A stretch of 64,000 bases of DNA from Microbispora corallina. GTDB taxonomy: Bacteria; Actinomycetota; Actinomycetes; Streptosporangiales; Streptosporangiaceae. Positions 24,203 to 32,290 of this stretch are shown here, in pieces. The notes under the pieces were generated by a model that saw only the letters and a program-made list of their open reading frames with translations, was not told where the DNA came from and did not search any database. A program made the translations under genes and the position numbers. The stretch covers positions 62,001 through 126,000 of the forward strand of contig NZ_BOOC01000033.1 of assembly GCF_016863035.1 (NCBI RefSeq), read 5' to 3'. The stretch's first letter is position 1. Each line of letters begins with the position of its first letter.

Positions 24203-25333
24203 TCAGAAGGCGGCGGAGCGGCCGCTCGTCCTGAGCCCGTGGGCGGGCCGCCGCTCGTGCAGGCCGAACCGCGCCTCCGGCGCCCACCGCCCGTCGAGGA
24301 TCCCGGCCACGTAGTCGGCCAGGGCCGGCGCGTGCTTGAAGCCGTGCCCCGAGTCGCCGCCGAGCAGCCACACGCCGTCGGCGACCTCCGCGACGATCCA
24401 CTCGGAGTCCCTGGTCAGCGTGTACTGGCAGACCTGGCTGAAGACGACGGGCGCGCCCACCAGGGACGGGAACCTGCGGGCGAGGTGGGCCCGCGCCGCC
24501 CGCTCGGCGCCCTCCGTGACCCGCCGGTCGCCGGACTCCGGGTCGTACGGCTCGCCCTCGGCGTCGTCGGTCACCTTCATCCCGGTGCCGTCGAGGTCGC
24601 CGTGGCCGTACGCCGCCATCTCGTAGTCGCAGAACGCGGGCACGGGCGGGGTCGCCCACGCGGACGGCACGCCGAAGTGGAAGGTGTCCTGCCGGGTGAC
24701 CTCCACCTCCACCCCGAACTCGGCGCCGAACACCTCGGGCAGCCAGGCGCCGCAGGCCCACACCACCCGGTCGGCCGTCAGCACCTCCCCGTCCGCGACG
24801 ACGCCCGTGCCCCCGCCGTACGGCAGGGCTCGCGCGCGGACCAGGCGGACGCCGGCGTCGAGGGCGAGCCTGGCCGTCACCTGGGTGGCGCGCCGGGCCC
24901 GCAGCACCCCGGCGTGCGGCTCCCACAGGGCGAACGCGAGGTCGTCCGTCCCGAGCCCGGGGAAGCGGCGCGCGGCCTCGTCCGGGTCGAGCAGGGCGTG
25001 CGGGACGCCGAGCGCGTCGAGGACCCGCGCGCTCCGGCGCTCCGGGCCGTCCTCGCGGTGGGCGAACCACATCAGGCCGGACTCGCAGAACAGCTCCTCG
25101 CCGGTCCGCTCCTCCAGGCGCCGCCAGCCCTCGCGGGCCCGCCACGCCATCCCGGCGTACCAGTCGTCCGAGCCGTGGCCGCACCGCAGCAGCCGCGTCT
25201 CCCCCGCGCTCGACTGGCGCACGTGCCCCGGCGTGTACTGCTCGACCAGCGTCACCCGCCACCCGGTCTCCGCCAGGCGCAACGCCAGTGAGGACCCCCA
25301 GATCCCCGCGCCCACCACGACGACCGACCTCAT
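24203..25333 (-). CDS. Sarcosine oxidase / N-methyl-amino-acid oxidase-like flavoenzyme
   Basis: FAD-dependent amine oxidase of the DAO family, 376 residues. The dinucleotide motif GAGIWGSSLALRLAE starts near residue 8. The sequence SSAGETRLLRCGHG and the C-terminal GGDSGHGFKHAPALA follow monomeric sarcosine oxidase. Cys302 in VCQYTLTRDSEWIV matches the position of the cysteine that covalently holds FAD in MSOX/MTOX enzymes. Expected reaction: oxidative demethylation of a secondary amine, giving hydrogen peroxide and aldehyde. The gene is divergent from the IclR regulator gene with 63 bases between starts, so it could be an IclR target. Confidence 0.85.
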   Translation of the reverse strand: MRSVVVVGAGIWGSSLALRLAETGWRVTLVEQYTPGHVRQSSAGETRLLRCGHGSDDWYAGMAWRAREGWRRLEERTGEELFCESGLMWFAHREDGPERRSARVLDALGVPHALLDPDEAARRFPGLGTDDLAFALWEPHAGVLRARRATQVTARLALDAGVRLVRARALPYGGGTGVVADGEVLTADRVVWACGAWLPEVFGAEFGVEVEVTRQDTFHFGVPSAWATPPVPAFCDYEMAAYGHGDLDGTGMKVTDDAEGEPYDPESGDRRVTEGAERAARAHLARRFPSLVGAPVVFSQVCQYTLTRDSEWIVAEVADGVWLLGGDSGHGFKHAPALADYVAGILDGRWAPEARFGLHERRPAHGLRTSGRSAAF

Positions 25334-25384
25334 CGCAGCCCTCCTCCGGAGCCTCCGGCCTCCGCGTCCCGCGCCGGGGGCCGG

Positions 25385-25390
25385 GATAAT
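25385..25390 (+). promoter_or_regulatory. -10 element giving a leaderless IclR transcript
   Basis: GATAAT ends six bases before the ATG at 25397. That spacing puts the transcription start at or next to the start codon. No Shine-Dalgarno sequence is present. Confidence 0.5.
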
Positions 25391-25396
25391 CGAATC

Positions 25397-26044
25397 ATGA
25401 TGGCGGCCGAGTCGGCGCAGACGCTGGAACGGGGATTGCAGCTGTTGCGGCTGCTCGCGGACGGCAACCGGGGCCGCACGCCCACCGAGCTGGCCCAGGA
25501 GCTGGGGCTGAGCCGCCCGGTGGTGTACCGGCTGCTCACCACCCTCCAGGCCGAGGGCTTCGCCCGCAGGGACGCGGCCGGCCGGGTGCACCTCGGGTTC
25601 GGCGTGCTCGTGCTGGCCCGGGCCGTCCAGCCGTTGCTGCGGGCGGCGGCGATGCCCGCGCTCCGCGCGCTCGCCGAGCAGGCGGGGGCGACCGCGCACC
25701 TGACGGTGGCCGAGGGCGACGAGGGGCTCGCCGTGGCGGTCGTCGAGCCGTCCTGGACCGACTTCCACGTGGCCTACCGGGAGGGCTCCCGCCATCCGCT
25801 GACGCGGGGCGCGGCCGGCCTCGCCGTCCTGGCGCTGCGCTCGGGCGACGAGCGGGCGCTGCACAGCAGCCGCGGCCAGCTCCAGGAGGGCGCCCAGGGC
25901 GTCGCCGCGCCCGTACGGGGGCTGCCCTGGCTGGAGGCGTCCGTGGGGGTGGTCAGCTTCACCGACCTCGACCTCGACAAGGTGGGCCCGCTCGTCCTGG
26001 CCACCGCGGAACGGCTGGCCGAGGCGCTGACCGACGGGGTTTGA
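25397..26044 (+). CDS. IclR family transcriptional regulator
   Basis: Regulator of 215 residues. The N-terminal winged HTH (LERGLQLLRLLADG, TPTELAQELGLSRPVVYRLLTTLQAEGFA) spans about 8-60. A shorter than usual IclR effector domain follows (AHLTVAEGDEGLAVAVVEP, HPLTRGAAGLAVLA). IclR proteins commonly control aromatic catabolism. This gene sits between the flavoenzyme and the homogentisate operon, whose upstream region carries an IclR-like palindrome. Translation is probably leaderless. The start at ATG 25397 versus the adjacent ATG 25400 is not decidable. Confidence 0.88.
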   Translation: MMAAESAQTLERGLQLLRLLADGNRGRTPTELAQELGLSRPVVYRLLTTLQAEGFARRDAAGRVHLGFGVLVLARAVQPLLRAAAMPALRALAEQAGATAHLTVAEGDEGLAVAVVEPSWTDFHVAYREGSRHPLTRGAAGLAVLALRSGDERALHSSRGQLQEGAQGVAAPVRGLPWLEASVGVVSFTDLDLDKVGPLVLATAERLAEALTDGV

Positions 26045-26091
26045 CAGGGACGGCACGCATGACGGAAGGTCGTACGTATAGGGGACGAAGC

Positions 26092-26108
26092 TGTCCGCTT
26101 AACGGACA
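26092..26108. promoter_or_regulatory. IclR-type operator upstream of hmgA
   Basis: TGTCCG-CTTAA-CGGACA is a perfect inverted repeat 20 bases before the hmgA start, just after a -10-like TATAGG (26077-26082). The GTCCG/CGGAC form is typical of actinobacterial IclR-family sites, and an iclR gene lies immediately upstream. Binding here would block transcription. Confidence 0.6.
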
Positions 26109-26127
26109 CGCTCTGCTGGAGGTCGTC

Positions 26128-27300
26128 ATGCCGCACTACCGTGTCGTCGGCGAGGTGCCCCGCAAGCGCCACGTGCAGTTCCGCAGGCCCGACGGCGGCC
26201 TGTACAAGGAGGAGCTGATGGGCGAGGAGGGCTTCTCCTCCGACTCCTCGCTCCTCTACCACCGCCACGCGCCCACGGCGATCGTGAAGGCCGAGGCGGT
26301 CGAGACGGGAGGAGCGGCGCTCACGCCGAACCTGCCGCTGTCCCCGCGCCACTTCCGCACCGGGGACCTGTCGCCCGGCGGCGACCTCGTCACGGGCCGC
26401 ATGCTGCTGGCCGGCAACGGCGACGTCCGCATCTCGTACGCCGCCACCGGGAGCCCGAGCGAGCTGTACCGCAACTCGATGGGCGACGAGTGCGTCTACC
26501 TCGCGAGCGGCCGGGCGCGCTTCGAGTCCGCGTACGGGGCGCTCGACGTGGGCGAGGGCGACTACGTGGTCGTCCCCACCGGCGCCGTCCACCGCTGGGT
26601 GCCCGAGGGCCCGGTCACCGCGCTCGTCGTCGAGGCCGCCGGGCACATCCGGCCGCCGAAGCGCTACCTGTCCCAGTACGGCCAGTTCCTGGAGCACGCG
26701 CCGTACTGCGAGCGCGACCTGCGCGCCCCGGGCGAGCCGCTGCTGGTGGACGGCGAGGAGGTCCCGGTCCTGGTCCGCACGCGCGGCGGGCTGACCCGGC
26801 TCACCTACGCGAACCACCCGTTCGACGTGGTCGGCTGGGACGGCTGCCTGTACCCGTACGCCTTCAACATCCAGGACTTCGAGCCGATCGTGAAGCGGAC
26901 CCACGCGCCGCCGCCGGTTCACCAGACGTTCGAGGGGCCGGGCTTCGTGATCTGCTCGTTCTGCCCCCGGCCGCTCGACTTCGATCCCGAGGCCGTGCCG
27001 ATCCCGTACAACCACCACAACGTGGACTCCGACGAGTTCATGTTCTACGCGGGCGGCGACTACACGGCCAGGAGGGGGTCGGGCATCGACGTCGGATCCG
27101 TCTCGCTGCACCCGGCCGGCTTCACGCACGGGCCGCAGCCGGGCGCGGTGGAGGCCGCCGTCGAGGCCGTGCGGCAGGGCGTCACGCAGACCAGCGAGCT
27201 CGCGGTCATGCTCGACACGTTCCGCCCGCTCGACCTCGGCCCCGCGGCCCTGGCCTGCGAGGACCCCGGGTACGCCTGGACGTGGGCGGGCCGCGGGTGA
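26128..27300 (+). CDS. hmgA: Homogentisate 1,2-dioxygenase
   Basis: Fe(II) ring-cleavage enzyme of tyrosine/phenylalanine catabolism converting homogentisate to maleylacetoacetate; 390 residues. The second cupin half carries the iron-binding signature in PIPYNHHNVDSDEFMFY and the later HPAGFTHGPQPG. The N-terminal half has the dimer-forming YRNSMGDECVYLASG and VVPTGAVHRW strands. ATG at 26128 has CTGGAGG upstream; the longer in-frame start at 26041 would run through the operator. The stop overlaps the fumarylacetoacetase GTG as GTGA, so the two are coupled. Confidence 0.93.
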   Translation: MPHYRVVGEVPRKRHVQFRRPDGGLYKEELMGEEGFSSDSSLLYHRHAPTAIVKAEAVETGGAALTPNLPLSPRHFRTGDLSPGGDLVTGRMLLAGNGDVRISYAATGSPSELYRNSMGDECVYLASGRARFESAYGALDVGEGDYVVVPTGAVHRWVPEGPVTALVVEAAGHIRPPKRYLSQYGQFLEHAPYCERDLRAPGEPLLVDGEEVPVLVRTRGGLTRLTYANHPFDVVGWDGCLYPYAFNIQDFEPIVKRTHAPPPVHQTFEGPGFVICSFCPRPLDFDPEAVPIPYNHHNVDSDEFMFYAGGDYTARRGSGIDVGSVSLHPAGFTHGPQPGAVEAAVEAVRQGVTQTSELAVMLDTFRPLDLGPAALACEDPGYAWTWAGRG

Positions 27301-28415
27301 CGCCGGCGCGGCGCGGCCTGCCCTACGGCGTGTTCTCCCGCCCCGGCGAGCCCCGGCGGGTGGGGGTGCGGGTCGGGGACCAGGTCCTCGACCTCGCGGC
27401 CGCCCTGGGCGACGAGGTGTTCGCGGCCCCGGTCCTGAACCCGTTCATGGCCCTGGGCCGCGTGGCGTGGCGGGAGGCGCGCGAGCGGGCGGCGGAGGCG
27501 GCGCGGACGGGCGACCACCTGCTCCCGCTCGACGCGGTGACCCTCCACCTGCCGATCGAGGTGGCCGACTACGTCGACTTCTACGCCTCGCTGGAGCACG
27601 CGACCAACCTCGGCCGGATCCTGCGCCCCGGCGAGGAGCCGCTCAAGCCCAACTGGCGGCATCTGCCGGTCGGCTACCACGGGCGGTCCGGGACCGTCGT
27701 CGTGTCGGGCACGCCAATCAGGCGGCCGTGCGGCCAGCGCCCGCCGTCCACCCCGGGGGGACGGCCGTCCTTCGGGCCGTCCCTCCGCCTCGACCTGGAG
27801 GCGGAGGTCGGCTTCGTCGTGGGGACGCCCACGCGGCTCGGCGAGCGCGCGGGGGCCTTCGAGGACCACGTCTTCGGCGTCACCCTGGTCAACGACTGGA
27901 GCGCCAGGGACATCCAGGCCTGGGAGTACGTCCCGCTCGGCCCGTTCCTGGGCAAGTCGTTCGCGACCTCGGTCTCGCCGTGGATCACCCCGCTCGACGC
28001 CCTGGAGGGCGCGCGCGTCGAGGGGCCGCCGCAGGAACCCGAGCCGCCCGCCTACCTGCGCAGGGCCGCCCCCTGGGGGCTCGACCTCGCGCTGCGCGTC
28101 CAGATCAACGGTGAGACGGTCGCCGAGCCGCCGTACCGGGACATGTACTGGACGCCGGACCAGATGCTCGCCCACCTGACCGTGAACGGCGCCTCGGTGC
28201 GCACGGGCGACCTGTTCGCGAGCGGCACCGTCTCCGGGCCCCGCGACCCCGGCTCGCTGGTCGAGCTGACCCGGAACGGCGCCGAGCCGTTCAAGCTGGC
28301 CGACGGTGCGGCCCGGACGTTCCTGGAGGACGGCGACACCGTCACTCTGACCGCCACCACCCGGGACGGGATCTGTCTCGGCGAGGTCTCCGGCACGGTC
28401 GTTCCCGCGACTTAG
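27297..28415 (+). CDS. fahA: Fumarylacetoacetase
   Basis: Last enzyme of homogentisate breakdown, hydrolysing fumarylacetoacetate to fumarate and acetoacetate; 372 residues. Signature segments are DFYASLEHATNLGR, WRHLPVGYHGRSGT, the metal-ligand run LDLEAEVGFVVG and LVNDWSARDIQAWE, and GKSFATSVSPWI. The GTG start lies inside the hmgA stop (GTGA). No maleylacetoacetate isomerase is adjacent, so that step is encoded elsewhere or happens non-enzymatically with glutathione/mycothiol analogues. Confidence 0.93.
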   Translation: MTPARRGLPYGVFSRPGEPRRVGVRVGDQVLDLAAALGDEVFAAPVLNPFMALGRVAWREARERAAEAARTGDHLLPLDAVTLHLPIEVADYVDFYASLEHATNLGRILRPGEEPLKPNWRHLPVGYHGRSGTVVVSGTPIRRPCGQRPPSTPGGRPSFGPSLRLDLEAEVGFVVGTPTRLGERAGAFEDHVFGVTLVNDWSARDIQAWEYVPLGPFLGKSFATSVSPWITPLDALEGARVEGPPQEPEPPAYLRRAAPWGLDLALRVQINGETVAEPPYRDMYWTPDQMLAHLTVNGASVRTGDLFASGTVSGPRDPGSLVELTRNGAEPFKLADGAARTFLEDGDTVTLTATTRDGICLGEVSGTVVPAT

Positions 28416-28418
28416 CGT

Positions 28419-28474
28419 GTTCCTGTCGTCACCCGTCGCTACCCTGGGGAGCCCCGAGTAGCGAAGGCAGGAAC
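28419..28474 (+). promoter_or_regulatory. Nested hairpin covering the ldt ribosome-binding site
   Basis: Two perfect seven-base stems are nested: GTTCCTG (28419-28425) with CAGGAAC (28468-28474), and TCGCTAC (28436-28442) with GTAGCGA (28458-28464). A GC core (GGGG/CCCC) lies inside. The 3' strand contains the AAGGCAGG ribosome-binding region two to ten bases before the ATG at 28477. It could terminate the hmgA-fahA transcript or hide the ribosome-binding site of the transpeptidase gene. Confidence 0.5.
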
Positions 28475-28476
28475 GC

Positions 28477-29628
28477 ATGCGTGTGATCGCCTGGGCGGCG
28501 GCCCTCCTCCTCGCCGTCGCCGGATGCGCCGTCCGGGTGCCGCCCGCGCCGCGCGTCACGATGACCCCGGCGCCGGACGCCGTGGGCGCGCCGCCGGACG
28601 GCGGGCTCGTGGTCCGGGCCGACGGCGGCCGGCTGACCAACGTGGTCGCGTTCGCCGGGCGCGATCTCGTGCCGGGCGCGTTCGACCGCTCCCGCACGGT
28701 CTGGCGCTCGTCCTGGGCCCTGCGTCCCGGCACCGACTACGTGGTGAACGCGCTGGCCGTCGGGCCGCAGGGCGTCGCCGGGCGGCTCACCGGCCGGTTC
28801 CGGACCCTCCGGCCCCACCACGAGGTGGCCCTCGCCTCGGTCGTGCCGTCCGACGGGGAGACCGTGGGCGTCGGCATGCCGATCATCGTGACGTTCACCC
28901 GGCCCGTGGAGAACCGGGCGGCGGTCGAGCGGGCGCTGGCCGTGACCGGGCCGGTCGAGGGGGCGTGGCACTGGTTCGGCCCGTCCCAGGTCGTCTACCG
29001 GCCCATGCGGATGTGGCCGGCCAGGAGCAGGATCGCGTTCACGGCCCACCTGGCCGGGGTGCGGGCCGGCCCCGGCACGTACGGCGCCGCCGACCGGTCC
29101 GTCTCCTTCACCGTGGGCCGCGCGATGGTCAGCACGGTCGACACCCGCGTCCACCGGATGGTCGTCCGGCAGGACGGCGTCGTGGCCCAGCGCATTCCGA
29201 TCAGCGCCGGCATGGCCACGACCCGGGAGTACACCACCACGAGCGGCATCCACCTGACGATGGAGAAGGGCAACCCGGTCCGGATGGTGTCGCCCGGCCG
29301 GCGGAAGGGCGACCCGGAATACTACGACAACCTCATCGACTACGCCGTGCGGATCTCCAACAGCGGGGAGTACGTCCACGCGATGGGCAACGTGTGGGCC
29401 CAGGGGCGGATCAACATGAGCCACGGCTGCGTGAACGCGAGCCCGGACCAGGCGCGCTGGTTCTACGAGCACGCCCTGCGCGGCGACCCGGTGATCGTGA
29501 CGGGCACCTCGCGGAGGCTCGAGTGGAACAACGGCTGGGGCTACTGGCAGATCTCCTGGCCCGACTGGCTCAGCGGCAGCGCCCTCCACCGCGTGCCCGA
29601 GTTCGTCAGGGGCGCCGCCGGCCCCTGA
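28477..29628 (+). CDS. L,D-transpeptidase lipoprotein
   Basis: Peptidoglycan 3-3 cross-linking enzyme of 383 residues. The N-terminal lipobox LAVAGC puts a lipid on Cys17. Two Ig-like domains follow (about 40-115 and 118-215), then the YkuD domain with the catalytic motif SHGCVN (His316, Cys318) and the upstream HAMGN. A C-terminal Trp-rich tail (WNNGWGYWQISWPDW) is shared with actinobacterial LdtMt2-type enzymes. It acts outside the membrane. The leader hairpin overlapping its ribosome-binding site suggests control at translation. Confidence 0.92.
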   Translation: MRVIAWAAALLLAVAGCAVRVPPAPRVTMTPAPDAVGAPPDGGLVVRADGGRLTNVVAFAGRDLVPGAFDRSRTVWRSSWALRPGTDYVVNALAVGPQGVAGRLTGRFRTLRPHHEVALASVVPSDGETVGVGMPIIVTFTRPVENRAAVERALAVTGPVEGAWHWFGPSQVVYRPMRMWPARSRIAFTAHLAGVRAGPGTYGAADRSVSFTVGRAMVSTVDTRVHRMVVRQDGVVAQRIPISAGMATTREYTTTSGIHLTMEKGNPVRMVSPGRRKGDPEYYDNLIDYAVRISNSGEYVHAMGNVWAQGRINMSHGCVNASPDQARWFYEHALRGDPVIVTGTSRRLEWNNGWGYWQISWPDWLSGSALHRVPEFVRGAAGP

Positions 29629-29769
29629 CGGGCCTCGCCTTCGCGGGAACCGGCCCTCGAAGGGGACGGAAACAGTCCTGGAGGCAGGGGATGACGGCGG
29701 CCGGAAGAGTTAGCGTTAAGGGAAGGAACCCCCCGAAAGCGGGATCCGTTCATTGCTATGGAGGCGGCA

Positions 29770-30201
29770 ATGGACCCCTGGATCGTCTGGCTCATCCTGG
29801 CGGCTGCCCTCGGCGTCGCGGAGATCTTCACGCTGACCGCCGCGCTCGGGCTCCTGTCGATCGCCGCCCTGCTCACCGCGGGCGTCGCCCTGGTCGGCCT
29901 GCCGCCCGGCCTCCAGTTGGCCGTCTTCGTCATCGCCTCGGCCGCCGGCCTCGCGGGAGTCCGGCCGTTCGCCCTGCGGCACATCAGACAGCCGCCGCCC
30001 CGGCGCTTCGGCGTCTCCGCGCTCATCGGCAGGCCCGCGTACGTCACCCGGGAGGTGACCGGCCGCGACGGCAGGGTCCAAATCGGCGGCGAGGAGTGGT
30101 CGGCCCGCGCCTACGACGACAGCCTGGTCATCCCCGCCGGCGCGAAGGTCGACGTCATCGAGATCGAGGGCGCGACCGCCCTCGTCTATCCACGGGAGTG
30201 A
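29770..30201 (+). CDS. NfeD-like membrane protein
   Basis: Protein of 143 residues with three hydrophobic segments in the first ~75 residues, then a soluble OB-fold domain (LIGRPAYVTREVTGRDGRVQIGGEEWSAR, VDVIEIEGATALVYP). This is the NfeD C-terminal type that partners SPFH proteins. ATG at 29770 is preferred because GGAGG lies five bases before it; the in-frame ATG at 29758 is the alternative. It is followed two bases later by the SPFH gene. Confidence 0.88.
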   Translation: MDPWIVWLILAAALGVAEIFTLTAALGLLSIAALLTAGVALVGLPPGLQLAVFVIASAAGLAGVRPFALRHIRQPPPRRFGVSALIGRPAYVTREVTGRDGRVQIGGEEWSARAYDDSLVIPAGAKVDVIEIEGATALVYPRE

Positions 30202-30203
30202 GC

Positions 30204-31337
30204 ATGGACGCAGCCCTCATCGCCGGACTGATCGTCGCTCTGGTCGCCGTCTTCACGGTGCTGCGCTCGGTCCGCATCGTCCCGCAGGCGAGAGCCGGGA
30301 ACGTCGAGCGTCTGGGCCGCTACTACCGCACGCTCGGGCCCGGGCTGAACTTCGTGATCCCGTTCATCGACCGGGTGCGTCCGCTCATCGACCTGCGCGA
30401 GCAGGTGGTCTCGTTCAAGCCGCAGCCCGTCATCACCGAGGACAACCTCGTCGTCGACATCGACACCGTGCTGTACTTCCAGGTCACCGACCCGAGGGCG
30501 GCCGCGTACGAGATCGCCAACTTCATCCAGGGCGTCGAGCAGCTCACCGTGACGACGCTGCGCAACGTCGTCGGCGGCATGGACCTGGAGAAGACGCTCA
30601 CCTCCCGCGACACGATCAACAGCCAGCTGCGCGGCGTGCTCGACGAGGCCACCGGCAAGTGGGGCATCCGGGTCAACCGGGTCGAGATCAAGGCGATCGA
30701 CCCGCCGAAGACCATCAAGGAGGCCATGGAGAAGCAGATGCGCGCCGAGCGGGACAAGCGCGCCGCCATCCTCACCGCCGAGGGCCAGCGGCAGTCCCAG
30801 ATCCTCACGGCCGAGGGTGAGAAGCAGAGCGCCATCCTGCGGGCCGAGGGCGAGCGGACCGCGCAGATCCTCAAGGCCGAGGGCCAGTCGCGGGCCATCG
30901 ACGAGGTGTTCCAGGCCGTGCACCGCAACGACCCCGACCCGAAGCTGCTGGCCTACCAGTACCTCCAGGTGCTCCCCCAGCTCGCACAGGGCCAGGGCAA
31001 CACGTTCTGGGTGATCCCGAGCGAGGTCACCTCGGCGCTGCAGGGGGTGTCGAAGGCGTTCACGGAGGCGCTGCCCGTCTCGCCGGCCCTGCGAGAGCGT
31101 GAGGACCACGGCGAGAGCGAGGCCGTCGCCGAGGCCGAGCGGGCGGCCGCTGAGGCGAGGGCCGCCGCGGAGGACAGCGAGCTCGGCCCCCGCCAGATCG
31201 CCTCGGGCCGGCGCTCGTTCGACCCGCTCACGTCGATGGGCGGCTCAGGGGCCGGGCGCGACGATGTCCAGGACGGACCGGTCGCCGGGGAGGGCGTGCC
31301 GAGCCCGGCCGTCCATGAGGAGCCCGGCCGTCCATGA
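30204..31337 (+). CDS. SPFH/Band 7 (stomatin-like) protein
   Basis: Membrane-associated scaffold of 377 residues. One N-terminal hydrophobic helix (residues 4-22) precedes the SPFH domain (VRIVPQARAGNVERLGRYYRTLGPGL to about residue 200). A heptad-rich coiled coil with ILTAEGQRQSQILTAEGEKQ-type repeats (about 195-230) and an Ala/Glu-rich tail follow. Paired with NfeD it probably organises membrane microdomains or membrane protein quality control. The final codons fall in a 19-base tandem duplication that moved the stop. Confidence 0.9.
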   Translation: MDAALIAGLIVALVAVFTVLRSVRIVPQARAGNVERLGRYYRTLGPGLNFVIPFIDRVRPLIDLREQVVSFKPQPVITEDNLVVDIDTVLYFQVTDPRAAAYEIANFIQGVEQLTVTTLRNVVGGMDLEKTLTSRDTINSQLRGVLDEATGKWGIRVNRVEIKAIDPPKTIKEAMEKQMRAERDKRAAILTAEGQRQSQILTAEGEKQSAILRAEGERTAQILKAEGQSRAIDEVFQAVHRNDPDPKLLAYQYLQVLPQLAQGQGNTFWVIPSEVTSALQGVSKAFTEALPVSPALREREDHGESEAVAEAERAAAEARAAAEDSELGPRQIASGRRSFDPLTSMGGSGAGRDDVQDGPVAGEGVPSPAVHEEPGRP

Positions 31338-31339
31338 GG
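31302..31339 (+). repeat. 19-bp tandem duplication at the end of the SPFH gene
   Basis: The unit agcccggccgtccatgagg occurs twice in succession, followed by a partial third copy. Because 19 is not a multiple of three, the second copy is read in another frame and supplies the current stop codon. Confidence 0.8.
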
Positions 31340-31394
31340 AGCCGGCCGTGCCTCCGGTTCCTCCCTCGGGCGCGGCCGGACGCCGTCCCCGTCC

Positions 31395-32231
31395 TCAGGG
31401 CCTGACGGCGCTCACCAGCCATACCGCGCCGGGGATGCGGACGCCCTCCGGGGTCTCGTAGGCGAGGAGTCCGGCCCGCAGCTCCTCCCGCGTCCGCTCG
31501 ACGACGGACGGGTCGACCCCGTCGAGGTTGAAGCGGACCGGCCCCTGGCTGAGGATGAAGCCGGCGGCGTCGGCCGCGTCCCGGCCGTAGTCCATCGGCG
31601 CTTCGACCGGCCTGACGACCACGTCGGCGAACCCGGCCGCAGTGAGCACCTCGCGAATGCGGGCCGGATCGACCAGCGATCCCATGCCCCGCGCGGCCGG
31701 GGACGGCATGCGCATCAGCGGCTTCAGCGCCGCGGTGGCACGGGCGTAGTCGCTGTCCGGCCCGCCGGGCTGCGGGCCCATGAAGACGAGCCGCCCACCC
31801 GGCCGAAGCCCCCGCCGGATGTTGGCGAAGCCGGCGACCAGGTCGCCGAAGAACATCACCCCACCACGGCTGATCGCGACGTCGAAACCACTGGCGGGAA
31901 ACCCGTGGACCTGGGCGTCCCCCTGCTCGAACGTGACGTTGCCGACGCCCTGCTCCGCCGCGTCGGCGCGGGCGCGCTCCAGCATCGGCGCCGAGATGTC
32001 GACGCCCACGACGTGCCCGCGGGACGCCAGGCGTGCGGCGCGCAGCGTGATCTCGCCGGTGCCGCAGCCGACGTCGAGGACGCGGTCGTCCTCGACGATC
32101 GCCGCGATGCGGAAGAAGTCGTCGGTGAAGCCGGCGACTGTCGCGTTGTAGCGGGCGGCGTCGTTCGCCCAGTTGACGCCCTCCCAGCCGTTCCACGCTT
32201 CCGCGTGCTCTCTGTTCGCGATCGACTGCAT
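31395..32231 (-). CDS. SAM-dependent methyltransferase
   Basis: Class I methyltransferase of 278 residues of the UbiE/small-molecule type. SAM-binding motif I is VLDVGCGTGEITLRAA near residues 50-65, with acidic GVDI for the ribose and a post-I GDAQVHGFP. The N-terminal region (WNGWEGVNWANDAARYNA) matches a family of uncharacterised actinobacterial methyltransferases. GGAGG precedes the ATG. It is divergent from a TetR regulator, with a near-ideal palindromic operator between them, so it is probably repressed by that regulator. The substrate is unknown. Confidence 0.88.
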   Translation of the reverse strand: MQSIANREHAEAWNGWEGVNWANDAARYNATVAGFTDDFFRIAAIVEDDRVLDVGCGTGEITLRAARLASRGHVVGVDISAPMLERARADAAEQGVGNVTFEQGDAQVHGFPASGFDVAISRGGVMFFGDLVAGFANIRRGLRPGGRLVFMGPQPGGPDSDYARATAALKPLMRMPSPAARGMGSLVDPARIREVLTAAGFADVVVRPVEAPMDYGRDAADAAGFILSQGPVRFNLDGVDPSVVERTREELRAGLLAYETPEGVRIPGAVWLVSAVRP

Positions 32232-32257
32232 GGATCCTCCCGTAACTAGAGTTGGTA

Positions 32258-32276
32258 TCTAGAGTTCAACTCTAGA
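32258..32276. promoter_or_regulatory. 19-bp perfect palindrome between methyltransferase and TetR genes
   Basis: TCTAGAGTT-C-AACTCTAGA is perfectly symmetrical. A further CTAGAGTT half-site lies 14 bases to the left (32246-32253). It is located between the divergent starts at 32231 and 32291, as expected for a TetR-family operator controlling both genes. Confidence 0.75.
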
Positions 32277-32290
32277 GATAAGCTACAGCC

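Noticed and set aside
24057..25262. Long alternative minus-strand frame within the flavoenzyme gene
   Set aside because: Arg/Gly-rich shadow; the correct frame carries the FAD motif and the flavin-linking Cys.
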